A DNA stretch of 13,271 nucleotides from the NCBI GenBank assembly GCA_946495905.1, contig CAMMEP010000038.1, positions 1-13,271 on the forward strand, read 5' to 3'. Of the stretch, positions 6,910 to 13,271 are shown in pieces (within the stretch, counting starts at the first letter, position 1; each line of letters starts with the position of its first letter). The stretch comes from an uncultured Clostridium sp. (GTDB taxonomy: Bacteria; Bacillota; Clostridia; TANB77; CAG-508). Under the pieces are notes generated by a model that saw only the letters and a list, made by a program, of their open reading frames with translations, was not told where the DNA came from and did no database searches. Position numbers and translations under genes: made by a program.

Positions 6910-7440
6910 CTAATTACTTGTACTACCATTTACAGCAACAACACCTGTATGTTGTCCTGCTATTTGATAAGAATCATTTCCAGAAATCATGTAGAAAAAG
7001 TTTCTTAACATTTGTGAAATAGTTTGGTTTGTATTTTTTGCAGTAACAGTAACTAAATCTCCTTCTTTTAAGGTTATTCTACCTTTTGAGTCTAGTTCTT
7101 CTAATACCTGCGTTGTATAAATATTATAATATAAATTTTCACCTATTTTTGTAGCTTCTGCTTGTGTTGTCTTCTTACCTGGATTTTCATCTAATTGTTG
7201 TATTAAAATTTCAATATCAAATGAATTTCCTGTTGCTGAAATATCACTTAAATATTTTTCATAATCGTCTAAAGTCATTTTTCCAGTTGTTCTAACATTA
7301 TCTACAAATTCTGTAGTAGCTGTTTGAACTGCTAATTGCGATATATCATCTGTTCTTTCGGCAAGTGACATAAGTGGAAATACAAACATTAAAATTGCTG
7401 CTAAAAATATTGCTACAACGGTTATTAAACTATCTCCCAT
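6910..7440 (-). CDS. Small membrane-anchored, pilin-like (TadE-like) protein of the filament locus
   Basis: The protein has 176 residues. A hydrophobic helix starts right at the N-terminus (about 5-27, MGDSLITVVAIFLAAILM), followed by AERTDDISQLAVQTATTEFV and a soluble domain. The block SATGNSFDIEILIQQLDENP resembles small TadE-like or DUF4320-like proteins found in clostridial Tad loci (from memory, not checked). The start is placed at 7438-7440 because GGAGGT (rc of 7448-7453) lies 7 nt upstream. The in-frame ATG at 7453-7455 overlaps this SD and is unlikely to be used. A promoter matching the sigma-A consensus exactly lies about 80 nt upstream, so this gene opens its own transcription unit. 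A minor or major subunit role is inference. Confidence 0.75.
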   Translation of the reverse strand: MGDSLITVVAIFLAAILMFVFPLMSLAERTDDISQLAVQTATTEFVDNVRTTGKMTLDDYEKYLSDISATGNSFDIEILIQQLDENPGKKTTQAEATKIGENLYYNIYTTQVLEELDSKGRITLKEGDLVTVTAKNTNQTISQMLRNFFYMISGNDSYQIAGQHTGVVAVNGSTSN

Positions 7441-7517
7441 CTTTTTTACCTCCATTTGAGCAAGAGCTCTTTATCTTTTTTATAATAATGTTACATTCTT
7501 TAATTATCCTATCTATA

Positions 7518-7546
7518 ATTATATAGCAATTTTTTAGATGTGTCAA
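7518..7546 (-). promoter_or_regulatory. Perfect-consensus sigma-A promoter inside the filament locus
   Basis: On the minus strand TTGACA (rc of 7541-7546) and TATAAT (rc of 7518-7523) are separated by exactly 17 nt, an exact match to the consensus. The predicted start is near 7511, giving a leader of about 70 nt with a short GAGC/GCTC hairpin before the 176-aa gene. The upstream pilin5 gene ends at 7578, so the promoter is wholly intergenic. Confidence 0.88.
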
Positions 7547-7577
7547 ATCCACTATCTTTCTATGATAAATTTTTAAT

Positions 7578-8270
7578 CTAATCCATTAAAGTATATACAA
7601 TTACCCTTTTTTCTCTACCTTCCACATTGGTTGTTCCAGTTGTTGCTCCGGAATCTACACTATTAAAGGTATACTCTCCTAGGCTTTCTCTAAATTGTGA
7701 ATTTTTATATTTTTCAATAAATCCACCATTACCAATAATATCACTATAATTATAACTCTCTCCACTACCACTTGGATAATAGAAAGTTCCTCCTGATAAA
7801 AACATATCTAAGTTTTGTTTATAATAATCTGTATTACCTGTCCATGGTTCATGGCGCCTTGTTTCTTCATCTACATCAAACGAACAAACTCTTAAATCTG
7901 TATTATTGGAGTAATATTTATTGGTATATCCAGTACTCCATAAATTAATATTGGTTTGTGTTTCATATAATTCTAGTGGTGAACCATTTGAATTTAAAAA
8001 TATCACAGTATAATTTTCTTTATAATACTTATATAATGTAGGTATTATTGTTTCTAATCCAACAATTCTTTCATTTCCATCAACTGTTGTTGATCCATCT
8101 ATTACATTTGCAAGAGATGTATAATCCATAAATTCTGTAACGTCTGAACTTTGTAGTACAACATCGGCAGTTTCTCTTGCCTGTGTAAACATGTACATGG
8201 CAAGAGATAACGCCATAACAAATACAAATACTGCAAATGCAATTTTTAAAGCATCTACTGCATTTTCCAT
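7578..8270 (-). CDS. Pilin-like protein 5 (MENAVDAL type)
   Basis: The protein has 230 residues. The N-terminus MENAVDALKIAFAVFVFVMA runs straight into a membrane helix (about 8-28), as in the three MENASKAL proteins upstream, though Ser-Lys is replaced by Val-Asp. The exposed domain is rich in Tyr, Asn, Ser and Thr and ends in the strand KRVIVYTLMD, matching the C-terminal strand of its paralogues. The start is set at 8268-8270 because AAGGG lies 9 nt before it. A TTG six bases further upstream would leave only about 3 nt of spacing and would break the family N-terminus. It is 18 nt downstream of pilin4 and likely co-transcribed. I infer a filament subunit and cannot say whether it is major or minor. 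Confidence 0.75.
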   Translation of the reverse strand: MENAVDALKIAFAVFVFVMALSLAMYMFTQARETADVVLQSSDVTEFMDYTSLANVIDGSTTVDGNERIVGLETIIPTLYKYYKENYTVIFLNSNGSPLELYETQTNINLWSTGYTNKYYSNNTDLRVCSFDVDEETRRHEPWTGNTDYYKQNLDMFLSGGTFYYPSGSGESYNYSDIIGNGGFIEKYKNSQFRESLGEYTFNSVDSGATTGTTNVEGREKRVIVYTLMD

Positions 8271-8288
8271 AAGCAAATACCCTTAATA

Positions 8289-8750
8289 TTACCTATTTAT
8301 TTTATTAATATACACTGTTGTGATTCTTCCAGATGTAGTATCATGAGCAAAGTTTATTGTATAGGATACTCCAGATTGAACGTTTGTATCTCTTATTGTA
8401 TTTATTGAAGAAGTTGTTGTTTTGTTTACATCAATCTCACTAGCATCTACATCAGGTGTTTCACTTGAGAAATCACTATCACTATAAATAACTTGTACTT
8501 TTTCTGAGTCATCTGCTGCTGTTCTATTATGATTTGCTATTGTATTACACATTGTTTTAACATTGGATCCTCTTTGAGTTCCTGTATAATTTGTAAATGT
8601 TTGGTTGTATGTTTGTACTTGTTGATCTGTCATATCTGTACCTTCCATAGCACCTGCTGCATTTTGGTATACATACATTCCTATTCCTATAATTGCTATT
8701 GCAAGTAAAATAGCACCTGCAATAATTAATGCTTTTGAAGCGTTCTCCAT
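8289..8750 (-). CDS. Pilin-like protein 4 (MENASKAL type)
   Basis: The protein has 153 residues, the smallest of the MENASKAL group. MENASKALIIAGAILLAIAI leads into a hydrophobic helix (about 7-29). Behind it is the box YNQTFTNYTGTQRGSNVKTM, which parallels FNNQFLKFYGTSGGETIK in pilin2 and YMRQFEQFNRTLYGSELL in pilin1. The C-terminus ends in a strand, SGRITTVYINKINR. A very strong SD (AGGAGG, rc of 8759-8764) lies 8 nt before the ATG, the best in this set, and the small compact size fits a major pilin. Both points are suggestive only. There is no positively charged leader before the hydrophobic helix, so standard type IV prepilin processing is not obvious. Confidence 0.78.
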   Translation of the reverse strand: MENASKALIIAGAILLAIAIIGIGMYVYQNAAGAMEGTDMTDQQVQTYNQTFTNYTGTQRGSNVKTMCNTIANHNRTAADDSEKVQVIYSDSDFSSETPDVDASEIDVNKTTTSSINTIRDTNVQSGVSYTINFAHDTTSGRITTVYINKINR

Positions 8751-8791
8751 AAAAAATTCCTCCTTATATTTTTAATTTTTAATATTAATAT

Positions 8792-9232
8792 CTAATCATT
8801 TGTTTCTGTAAAAGTTAATGCTTTTACATTATTTGTTTTATCATGATAGCTTATATTGGTACATTTAAAACTAGCTGTACTATAAACTTTAATAAAATTT
8901 TCAATACCATTATTAATAATCTTTTCCATTTCTAAAGTTCTAAATTCTTCTTCATACTTAAATTCAATATATATTTTAATTGAATTAGTATCATTTTCTA
9001 TGTATAAACCTTCTTCGTTTTTAGAAATGCCATATTTTTCATTGGTATCTTCTGTTTTATTAATAATACTAATAAGTTCTGTTCCTAACATTTGCGCATT
9101 GTAGTATGATTTATATTCATTGTTTGTCTTTAGTATTTCTTGATTGTTTATTTGATATTTATATATTCCATAAACTGCAATTGCCAAAACTACCATGAAT
9201 ATAACTACTATTATTAAAATTTTATTTTTCAT
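8792..9232 (-). CDS. Pilin-like protein 3 (divergent N-terminus)
   Basis: The protein has 146 residues from the ATG at 9230-9232. MKNKILIIVVIFMVVLAIAV gives a basic N-terminus and one membrane helix (about 4-25), without the MENA signature of its neighbours. The exposed part has YNAQMLGTELISIINK, which parallels the YGxxxGxxL-type box of the other subunits. It ends with CTNISYHDKTNNVKALTFTE, which parallels the C-terminal Cys-plus-strand segment of pilins 1 and 2. A GTG at 9239-9241 would add three residues. Neither start has a good SD (only AAAGAA), so the start is uncertain and translation may be weak. It is the first gene behind the promoter at 9400-9428 and follows a long nested-hairpin leader. 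Confidence 0.72.
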   Translation of the reverse strand: MKNKILIIVVIFMVVLAIAVYGIYKYQINNQEILKTNNEYKSYYNAQMLGTELISIINKTEDTNEKYGISKNEEGLYIENDTNSIKIYIEFKYEEEFRTLEMEKIINNGIENFIKVYSTASFKCTNISYHDKTNNVKALTFTETND

Positions 9233-9263
9233 ATTAATCACATTTCTTTTTTATTCTTTACTC

Positions 9264-9389
9264 TGATTTAAAAAGAATTAAATTTTGACTAGGAAAACGA
9301 GTTTAAAATTTATGAGGCGTACTTTGTGTACGTTGATTAAATTTTAAATGAAGTTTGACAACGTCAAAATTGTAATTATTTTTAAATCA
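9264..9389. repeat. Nested inverted-repeat leader element upstream of pilin3
   Basis: The outer arms 9264-9289 and 9363-9389 (TGATTTAAAAA...AATTTTGAC) are complementary over about 26 bp with one mismatch and one bulge. Inside are a perfect 11-bp pair (TTTAAAATTTA at 9302-9312 with 9338-9348) and, innermost, CGTAC/GTACG (9318-9322 with 9328-9332). The predicted transcription start of the pilin3 unit is only about 4 nt from the outer edge. The whole structure would therefore form the 5' leader of that mRNA. It is either a regulatory leader RNA or a small inverted-repeat insertion. Confidence 0.7.
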
Positions 9390-9399
9390 CTGCACTTTC

Positions 9400-9428
9400 A
9401 TTATAATATTTAATCTGTTTTAATGCAA
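9400..9428 (-). promoter_or_regulatory. Sigma-A-type promoter for pilin3-pilin4-pilin5
   Basis: On the minus strand TTGCAT (rc of 9423-9428) and TATAAT (rc of 9400-9405) are separated by exactly 17 nt. It starts just after the pilin2 stop codon (9438). Transcription would begin near 9393, about 160 nt before the pilin3 start, immediately ahead of the nested-hairpin leader. Confidence 0.85.
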
Positions 9429-9437
9429 GAGTTTTTG

Positions 9438-9947
9438 CTAAATTTCTACAAATTTCATGTAATTCACTCTTTTGGTATATTCGCCAATTTTTGGCTCTTC
9501 TTCGCAGATAAAATACTTCGTGACGGTCTCTCCTGCTTCGTTTGTGGTTATATCATTTTCTTTTATTAAATTAATTAATTCTTCTTGTGATAATGCTTCT
9601 AAATTTCTTATTGTTCTAAGACCTATGCTCAAATCTATTTGTATATAATATGAACTGTCAGATGCGGTTTGTACTTCAGTAAATCCATTATCGGCATTAT
9701 TTTTCTTTGCAAGATTTACTAAGCCCACAATTTCATGTATAGTACACTTAATTGTTTCTCCACCTGATGTTCCATAAAATTTTAAGAACTGATTGTTAAA
9801 CTGTGTTATTTGCGTTTCTTCCATTTGCGAAGTTGTTTTTGCACTATAACTACCTAATGTATTAAATAGAAATACTCCAATGGAAATAATCATAACACCG
9901 ATTAATATTTCTGCTGCCATAATAAGTGCTTTTGATGCATTTTCCAT
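9438..9947 (-). CDS. Pilin-like protein 2 (MENASKAL type)
   Basis: The protein has 169 residues. MENASKALIMAAEILIGVMI leads into a membrane helix (about 8-28), then a polar stretch and the box FNNQFLKFYGTSGGETIKCT (about 50-69). The C-terminal part contains ICEEEPKIGEYTKRVNYMKF, a Cys followed by a predicted beta strand as in pilins 1 and 3. The first 8 codons are nearly identical to those of pilin1. The start is supported by AAAGGA about 11 nt upstream. The gene lies 27 nt behind pilin1, so the two are likely co-transcribed with the platform gene. I infer a filament subunit. The exact family is unknown to me. Confidence 0.78.
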   Translation of the reverse strand: MENASKALIMAAEILIGVMIISIGVFLFNTLGSYSAKTTSQMEETQITQFNNQFLKFYGTSGGETIKCTIHEIVGLVNLAKKNNADNGFTEVQTASDSSYYIQIDLSIGLRTIRNLEALSQEELINLIKENDITTNEAGETVTKYFICEEEPKIGEYTKRVNYMKFVEI

Positions 9948-9974
9948 ACGCCTTTTTCCTTTCTTAAAATTTTA

Positions 9975-10667
9975 CTATCTTTCTACAAATACCATCCTAT
10001 TTAATCTTCCATTTTGTTCATTGTATCCCACTTCTGTACAATCAAATTGTTTTCCTGTTCTAAATTCTGTATAAATAGAGGTTAGATTTGTATATTCTTG
10101 AATTTCTTGAAGCAATTGATTCGTAGTAGAATTATTTTCTAAGTACTGTGATACAATATCATAGTTTGCCATAGTGCTTGGCGGGTTCATTCCAAAGTCT
10201 AAAGCAATTTCTCGATAGCTTCTACTAGAATAATATTTTACACTTCTATTATTATAAATTCTTTTTGTTTGTTCATAAGCTGCTATTGCACTTTCTAAAT
10301 TATCTTTATCTTGCACTACTCTAGACATATCATAAGTTCCTTGGTTAAAATAATTGTATCTACTATCTGGACTTCTATTTATAGTTACTGTTATCTCTAC
10401 TTCATCATATCCAGTACCTTCTCTTGCATCCGATGTATTATAATCTTCTTGAAGATTTGCTAATGATAACAATTCGCTTCCATATAAAGTTCTGTTGAAT
10501 TGTTCGAATTGTCTCATATAATTAGCTGTTTTCGTTACATCTTCCGAATCTGCTTGTTCTTGTGCTAAGTCTGATAACTGATTATATCCCAATACTAATA
10601 AACCAATTACTAATAAGGCTATTAAGATTGATCCAGCCATGAGTAATGCTTTTGATGCATTTTCCAT
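9975..10667 (-). CDS. Pilin-like protein 1 (MENASKAL type)
   Basis: The protein has 230 residues. MENASKALLMAGSILIALLV leads into a membrane helix (about 8-28) and an amphipathic stretch, LSDLAQEQADSEDVTKTANY, which could extend the pilin spine helix. The box YMRQFEQFNRTLYGSELLSL follows, then a Tyr/Asn/Ser-rich domain, then a C-terminal segment with Cys and strand (FDCTEVGYNEQNGRLNRMVF). The start has AAAGGAA about 11 nt upstream. The gene directly follows the TadB/TadC-like platform gene (27-nt gap), which is the main reason to place this whole family in a Tad-like filament system. No prepilin-peptidase-type leader (basic residues, Gly/Ala, hydrophobic stretch with Glu5) is visible. Confidence 0.78.
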   Translation of the reverse strand: MENASKALLMAGSILIALLVIGLLVLGYNQLSDLAQEQADSEDVTKTANYMRQFEQFNRTLYGSELLSLANLQEDYNTSDAREGTGYDEVEITVTINRSPDSRYNYFNQGTYDMSRVVQDKDNLESAIAAYEQTKRIYNNRSVKYYSSRSYREIALDFGMNPPSTMANYDIVSQYLENNSTTNQLLQEIQEYTNLTSIYTEFRTGKQFDCTEVGYNEQNGRLNRMVFVER

Positions 10668-10694
10668 CTTGAACTATATTCCTTTCTTTTTTTA

Positions 10695-12782
10695 TTAATA
10701 AGAGGATTGCAAACCACTCATTGAAGTACTCATACTTGTCATTCCAATAAATACTAATGGGATAATTAAATATCCAACAAATATTACTACCATTGGTGCA
10801 AAGCCAATACCTCTACCAATCATTCCTTTTCTAGAAATTAGTCTTTCATTAGATTCTTTTCTACGTGCTTGATAGTAATCTCTTTCTGTGTCTAGCTCAT
10901 CAAATGCATCTGCGATTGGTATTTTCTCAACAGCTGCTTGCAAGCTTTCTACAATTCTTATAAATTGTGGATAAGAAACATCTTCTTTTAATTGTTCTAG
11001 TGCTTCCCACGGTCCACTTTCGTAATTGTTTACACATTTACTAATTGGTTCTTTAAAGTAGTTTGCATATCTTTCAAGCCATTCTAGAATAATTTCAACA
11101 TTAACTCTTTCAATTCTCATTAGCATTAAGATAATGGTCTGGAATTGCATTACTTCATCTTCCATTTCTAATTGTCTCATTTTTGCTTGGAATTTTAGCA
11201 TCCAAATTGGTGTATTGTAAGCAATTACTGCAAATACCATTGCAAGTAATACTTCAAACCATTGCATATTTTCACTATTAACTGTCTGAATTTTTTCTAA
11301 TATTCTTTCTGCTGCTACTTGGATTTCTTCATCACTACTATCCTCATAATCACGGTTAATTCTGCCTCGTTCCATTTCTTTTATAATATCATCTACTGTA
11401 ACAGAAGTGTCTCCTCTAAAATGCCTAATATACTCATTATCTGATTCGGTAAGTTCCATTGCAGTTTGAGTTTGTGTCTCTGTCATTTGTCCAATAAGAT
11501 CATAATCAACTGTCGGTTCTGTAAACACATTCTGTACAACAATATGATGCAAATACATAATGATAATTACTGAAGCAATAAATGTTACAATGCACAGCAA
11601 TAAACGGTTAATATAAATCCACTCTATTTTATCCTTGGAAGCAGCATTTTTCATGTCTTGTTGCAATTTTCTATATTCTTTTGTTCCATCTTTCGGAATG
11701 AATAAGTCTACAATTTTCTTTATAATTGGAATTTTATATAATTTTGCTTGCCATGGATTTTCTATATTTTTTGTACTTGTGTTAACAGAGCCATTATCTT
11801 TTAATTTTCTTGTAAGTAAATAGCAAATAAATGTTAATATTAATATTAATATTTGCATAATCATTCCACCTTTTCCATTGTAGAATGATGCTGTAAAACT
11901 AAAAGAAGATATTGCCCAATTTTTAATTGGCTCCATAAATAAAATTGGAACAATTGAGATAAGTGATAAACTTTGGAATACATAGTCTAATTTATCTCTT
12001 TTTAATATTTCAAGTTGCATCTCTTGTGTTATATTATTTAAATTCTTTAAATACAAAGATGCCCCATCTATTTTTCTATCACCAAATTCTTTTGTAAGAT
12101 AGGATACACCCGCAAATTCTTTTAAATAAGGATTTGGCGCTATATCATAATATTTTTCTAATTCAGATTCTGGATCGTTTGAAATTAGTACTTCGTAAAT
12201 TTTTTCTGCTTGTCTTGCCATTTCTACATTTTCATCATCTTGTGCTACTTGATATATTGCTTCTTCTACCATGTTATATTCATGATAAGCATGCCTTATT
12301 TCGGAGAAGAAATCAATTTGTTGTTTTAATAATTTATTATCTATTTTATCAACCATTCCATTAATTAAGGTATCTGCTAAAAATACCTCAAAAATTAATA
12401 AGAAACACATTAATAAAGTATTTTGATTGGTAAGCAAAATGATAGCTAAAGTTAATGGTACAATAATTAATATTGCATTTGTTAATATTTTAGATGCCTG
12501 TTTTCTAGTTAAGTATTCATCATCAATATTAATAATTTCTAGTCTTCTTCTAATTTTTAATAAATATCTTTTAATAAAAGGTATCTTTCGATATTTAACA
12601 TATAATTTTTGGTATAAAATCTCACTATTAAATTTCTTTTCTTCTGTTCCTGCCCTTAGCTGTTGTATTTCTCTTATTCCTGATGATTGCATTTTCTTTC
12701 TAAGTATCATGTATGCAATTACTATAATGGCAAAGAGAGCACCTACACCAATTAATAAATATATTAATATATTACTTGACAT
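10695..12782 (-). CDS. TadB-TadC-like fused inner-membrane platform protein (T2SS F superfamily)
   Basis: The protein has 695 residues, about twice the usual 280-330 of TadB or TadC. The N-terminal half has a helix at 5-27, a pair at about 100-138, a cytoplasmic T2SSF-like helical domain (about 150-265, LKQQIDFFSEIRHAYHEYN) and helices near 268-284 and 307-323. The C-terminal half repeats the plan with helices near 392-411 and 509-527, a T2SSF-like domain (545-650, DEVMQFQTIILMLMRIERVN, then SLQAAVEKIPIADAFDEL) and a last helix at 660-682. KLYVKYRKIPFIKR (60-72) and KLYKIPIIKK (347-356) look like remnants of a duplication. A charged insertion (about 420-505) separates two helices. It would scaffold pilus assembly above the ATPase encoded just upstream. 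The SD GGAGG lies about 13 nt before the ATG, a long spacing, and no other in-frame start is closer. Confidence 0.85.
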   Translation of the reverse strand: MSSNILIYLLIGVGALFAIIVIAYMILRKKMQSSGIREIQQLRAGTEEKKFNSEILYQKLYVKYRKIPFIKRYLLKIRRRLEIINIDDEYLTRKQASKILTNAILIIVPLTLAIILLTNQNTLLMCFLLIFEVFLADTLINGMVDKIDNKLLKQQIDFFSEIRHAYHEYNMVEEAIYQVAQDDENVEMARQAEKIYEVLISNDPESELEKYYDIAPNPYLKEFAGVSYLTKEFGDRKIDGASLYLKNLNNITQEMQLEILKRDKLDYVFQSLSLISIVPILFMEPIKNWAISSFSFTASFYNGKGGMIMQILILILTFICYLLTRKLKDNGSVNTSTKNIENPWQAKLYKIPIIKKIVDLFIPKDGTKEYRKLQQDMKNAASKDKIEWIYINRLLLCIVTFIASVIIIMYLHHIVVQNVFTEPTVDYDLIGQMTETQTQTAMELTESDNEYIRHFRGDTSVTVDDIIKEMERGRINRDYEDSSDEEIQVAAERILEKIQTVNSENMQWFEVLLAMVFAVIAYNTPIWMLKFQAKMRQLEMEDEVMQFQTIILMLMRIERVNVEIILEWLERYANYFKEPISKCVNNYESGPWEALEQLKEDVSYPQFIRIVESLQAAVEKIPIADAFDELDTERDYYQARRKESNERLISRKGMIGRGIGFAPMVVIFVGYLIIPLVFIGMTSMSTSMSGLQSSY

Positions 12783-12807
12783 TGCTAAAGCTACACCTCC
12801 TTGCTAA

Positions 12808-13271
12808 TTATTTTACAGCTTTCGGTTTTCTCCCTCTTTTTACAACCTTTTTGTCTTCTGACTCTTCTTCTGTAGCATCATCATATTGTTTCATTTTTAT
12901 TCCCCAATTTCTTTCTAGGAATTTATCAAAACCTTCTACATCACTGTCATCCATATTATTTCTCATTTCGATAATGTTATGTTCTGAAATTGGATTAGTA
13001 AGTACATAAGTACCGTCATGATATTCCATAATATTTACATATTTATATAATTCTTTGTTTGTGCTTTTGGTAAAATACATGGTTGCATTATCCATAAATT
13101 TGTCCAATTTACCTTCTAATGTTTTTTCTTTTCTATGATCAAATGTATATTCATTTTTATCTTCTACTGGGATACATTCTGTTACTCTTTCTATGTATCT
13201 TCTACCTCTAAAGTCTTTAACTAAGTGAATGTCAAAGTTTAAAACTTGTACAACTTGCTCTTCTGCTGTTT
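12808..13271 (-). CDS. CpaF/TadA-like secretion ATPase, C-terminal part, cut by window edge
   Basis: The frame is open to the right edge, and about 154 C-terminal residues are visible. The first part, EEQVVQVLNFDIHLVKDFRG followed by RRYIERVTECIPVED, matches the end of CpaF/TadA-type type II/IV secretion ATPases, where a hydrophobic strand and a GxRR(Y)-type segment precede the terminal ITEV-like strand. Walker A and B and the catalytic Glu lie outside the window. An extra region of about 110 residues follows, with YVNIMEYHDGTYVLTNPIS and an acidic-then-basic tail, EEESEDKKVVKRGRKPKAVK. The gene ends 25 nt before the platform gene, whose SD lies in that gap, so the two are co-transcribed. It should power filament assembly through the platform protein (family knowledge). 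A TTG at 13105-13107 is internal and not the real start. Confidence 0.8.
   Translation of the reverse strand, partial: TAEEQVVQVLNFDIHLVKDFRGRRYIERVTECIPVEDKNEYTFDHRKEKTLEGKLDKFMDNATMYFTKSTNKELYKYVNIMEYHDGTYVLTNPISEHNIIEMRNNMDDSDVEGFDKFLERNWGIKMKQYDDATEEESEDKKVVKRGRKPKAVK

Noticed and set aside
7441..7455. Upstream ATG giving a MEVKK extension of the 176-aa protein
   Set aside because: This ATG overlaps the GGAGGT sequence itself, which is correctly spaced (7 nt) for the next ATG at 7438-7440.
8271..8276. TTG start adding two residues to pilin5
   Set aside because: The AAGGG ribosome binding site would be only about 3 nt away. The ATG at 8268-8270 gives 9 nt spacing and restores the MENA family N-terminus.
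13105..13107. TTG as start of a separate 99-aa gene
   Set aside because: The frame continues open to the window edge with CpaF-like ATPase sequence upstream, so the TTG is an internal Leu codon.
1..13271. CRISPR arrays, tRNA or rRNA genes, phage integrase or transposase
   Set aside because: No regularly spaced direct repeats, no tRNA-like cloverleaf and no recombinase-like protein were seen on either strand.

Overview
The window is AT-rich, every supported gene lies on the minus strand, and the genes use AGA arginine codons and AGGAGG-type ribosome binding sites. Together with a spoIVB gene, this points to a low-GC endospore-forming Firmicute, probably a member of the Clostridia (inference). 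TGG encodes Trp, so there is no sign of code reassignment. Read in the direction of transcription (right to left), the window has two parts.

Part one (13271 to 4878) is a surface-filament or secretion locus of the Tad / type IV pilus superfamily. It begins with the C-terminal end of a CpaF/TadA-like ATPase. Next comes a 695-residue inner-membrane platform protein that looks like TadB and TadC fused in one chain. Seven small-to-large membrane-anchored, pilin-like proteins follow. Four of them start with an almost identical MENA(S/V)(K/D)AL N-terminus, and at least four share a C-terminal strand pattern. I find no classical prepilin leader on these proteins, and no prepilin peptidase, secretin or TadZ in the window. 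Internal sigma-A-type promoters at about 9400-9428 and 7518-7546 split the locus into at least three transcription units: ATPase-TadBC-pilin1-pilin2, pilin3-pilin4-pilin5, and the 176-aa protein followed by the 631-aa protein. A terminator-like hairpin lies between the last two. This locus is the best candidate for an under-described system here.

Part two (4533 to 1) is conserved housekeeping and sporulation. SpoIVB, the sporulation signalling serine protease, overlaps by ATGA a membrane-anchored transglutaminase-fold protein. Then come a sigma-A promoter with a structured leader, rpsO (ribosomal protein S15), and pnp (polynucleotide phosphorylase, cut by the left edge). rpsO-pnp is a classic gene pair.

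Three long intergenic gaps each hold a nested inverted-repeat element of about 125-170 bp: 1508-1678 before pnp, 4693-4847 after the filament locus and before spoIVB, and 9264-9389 in the leader of pilin3. The first two share a GGGGAC core. Further hairpins sit over or beside the translation start signals of pnp and spoIVB. No tRNA, rRNA, CRISPR array or transposase gene was seen.
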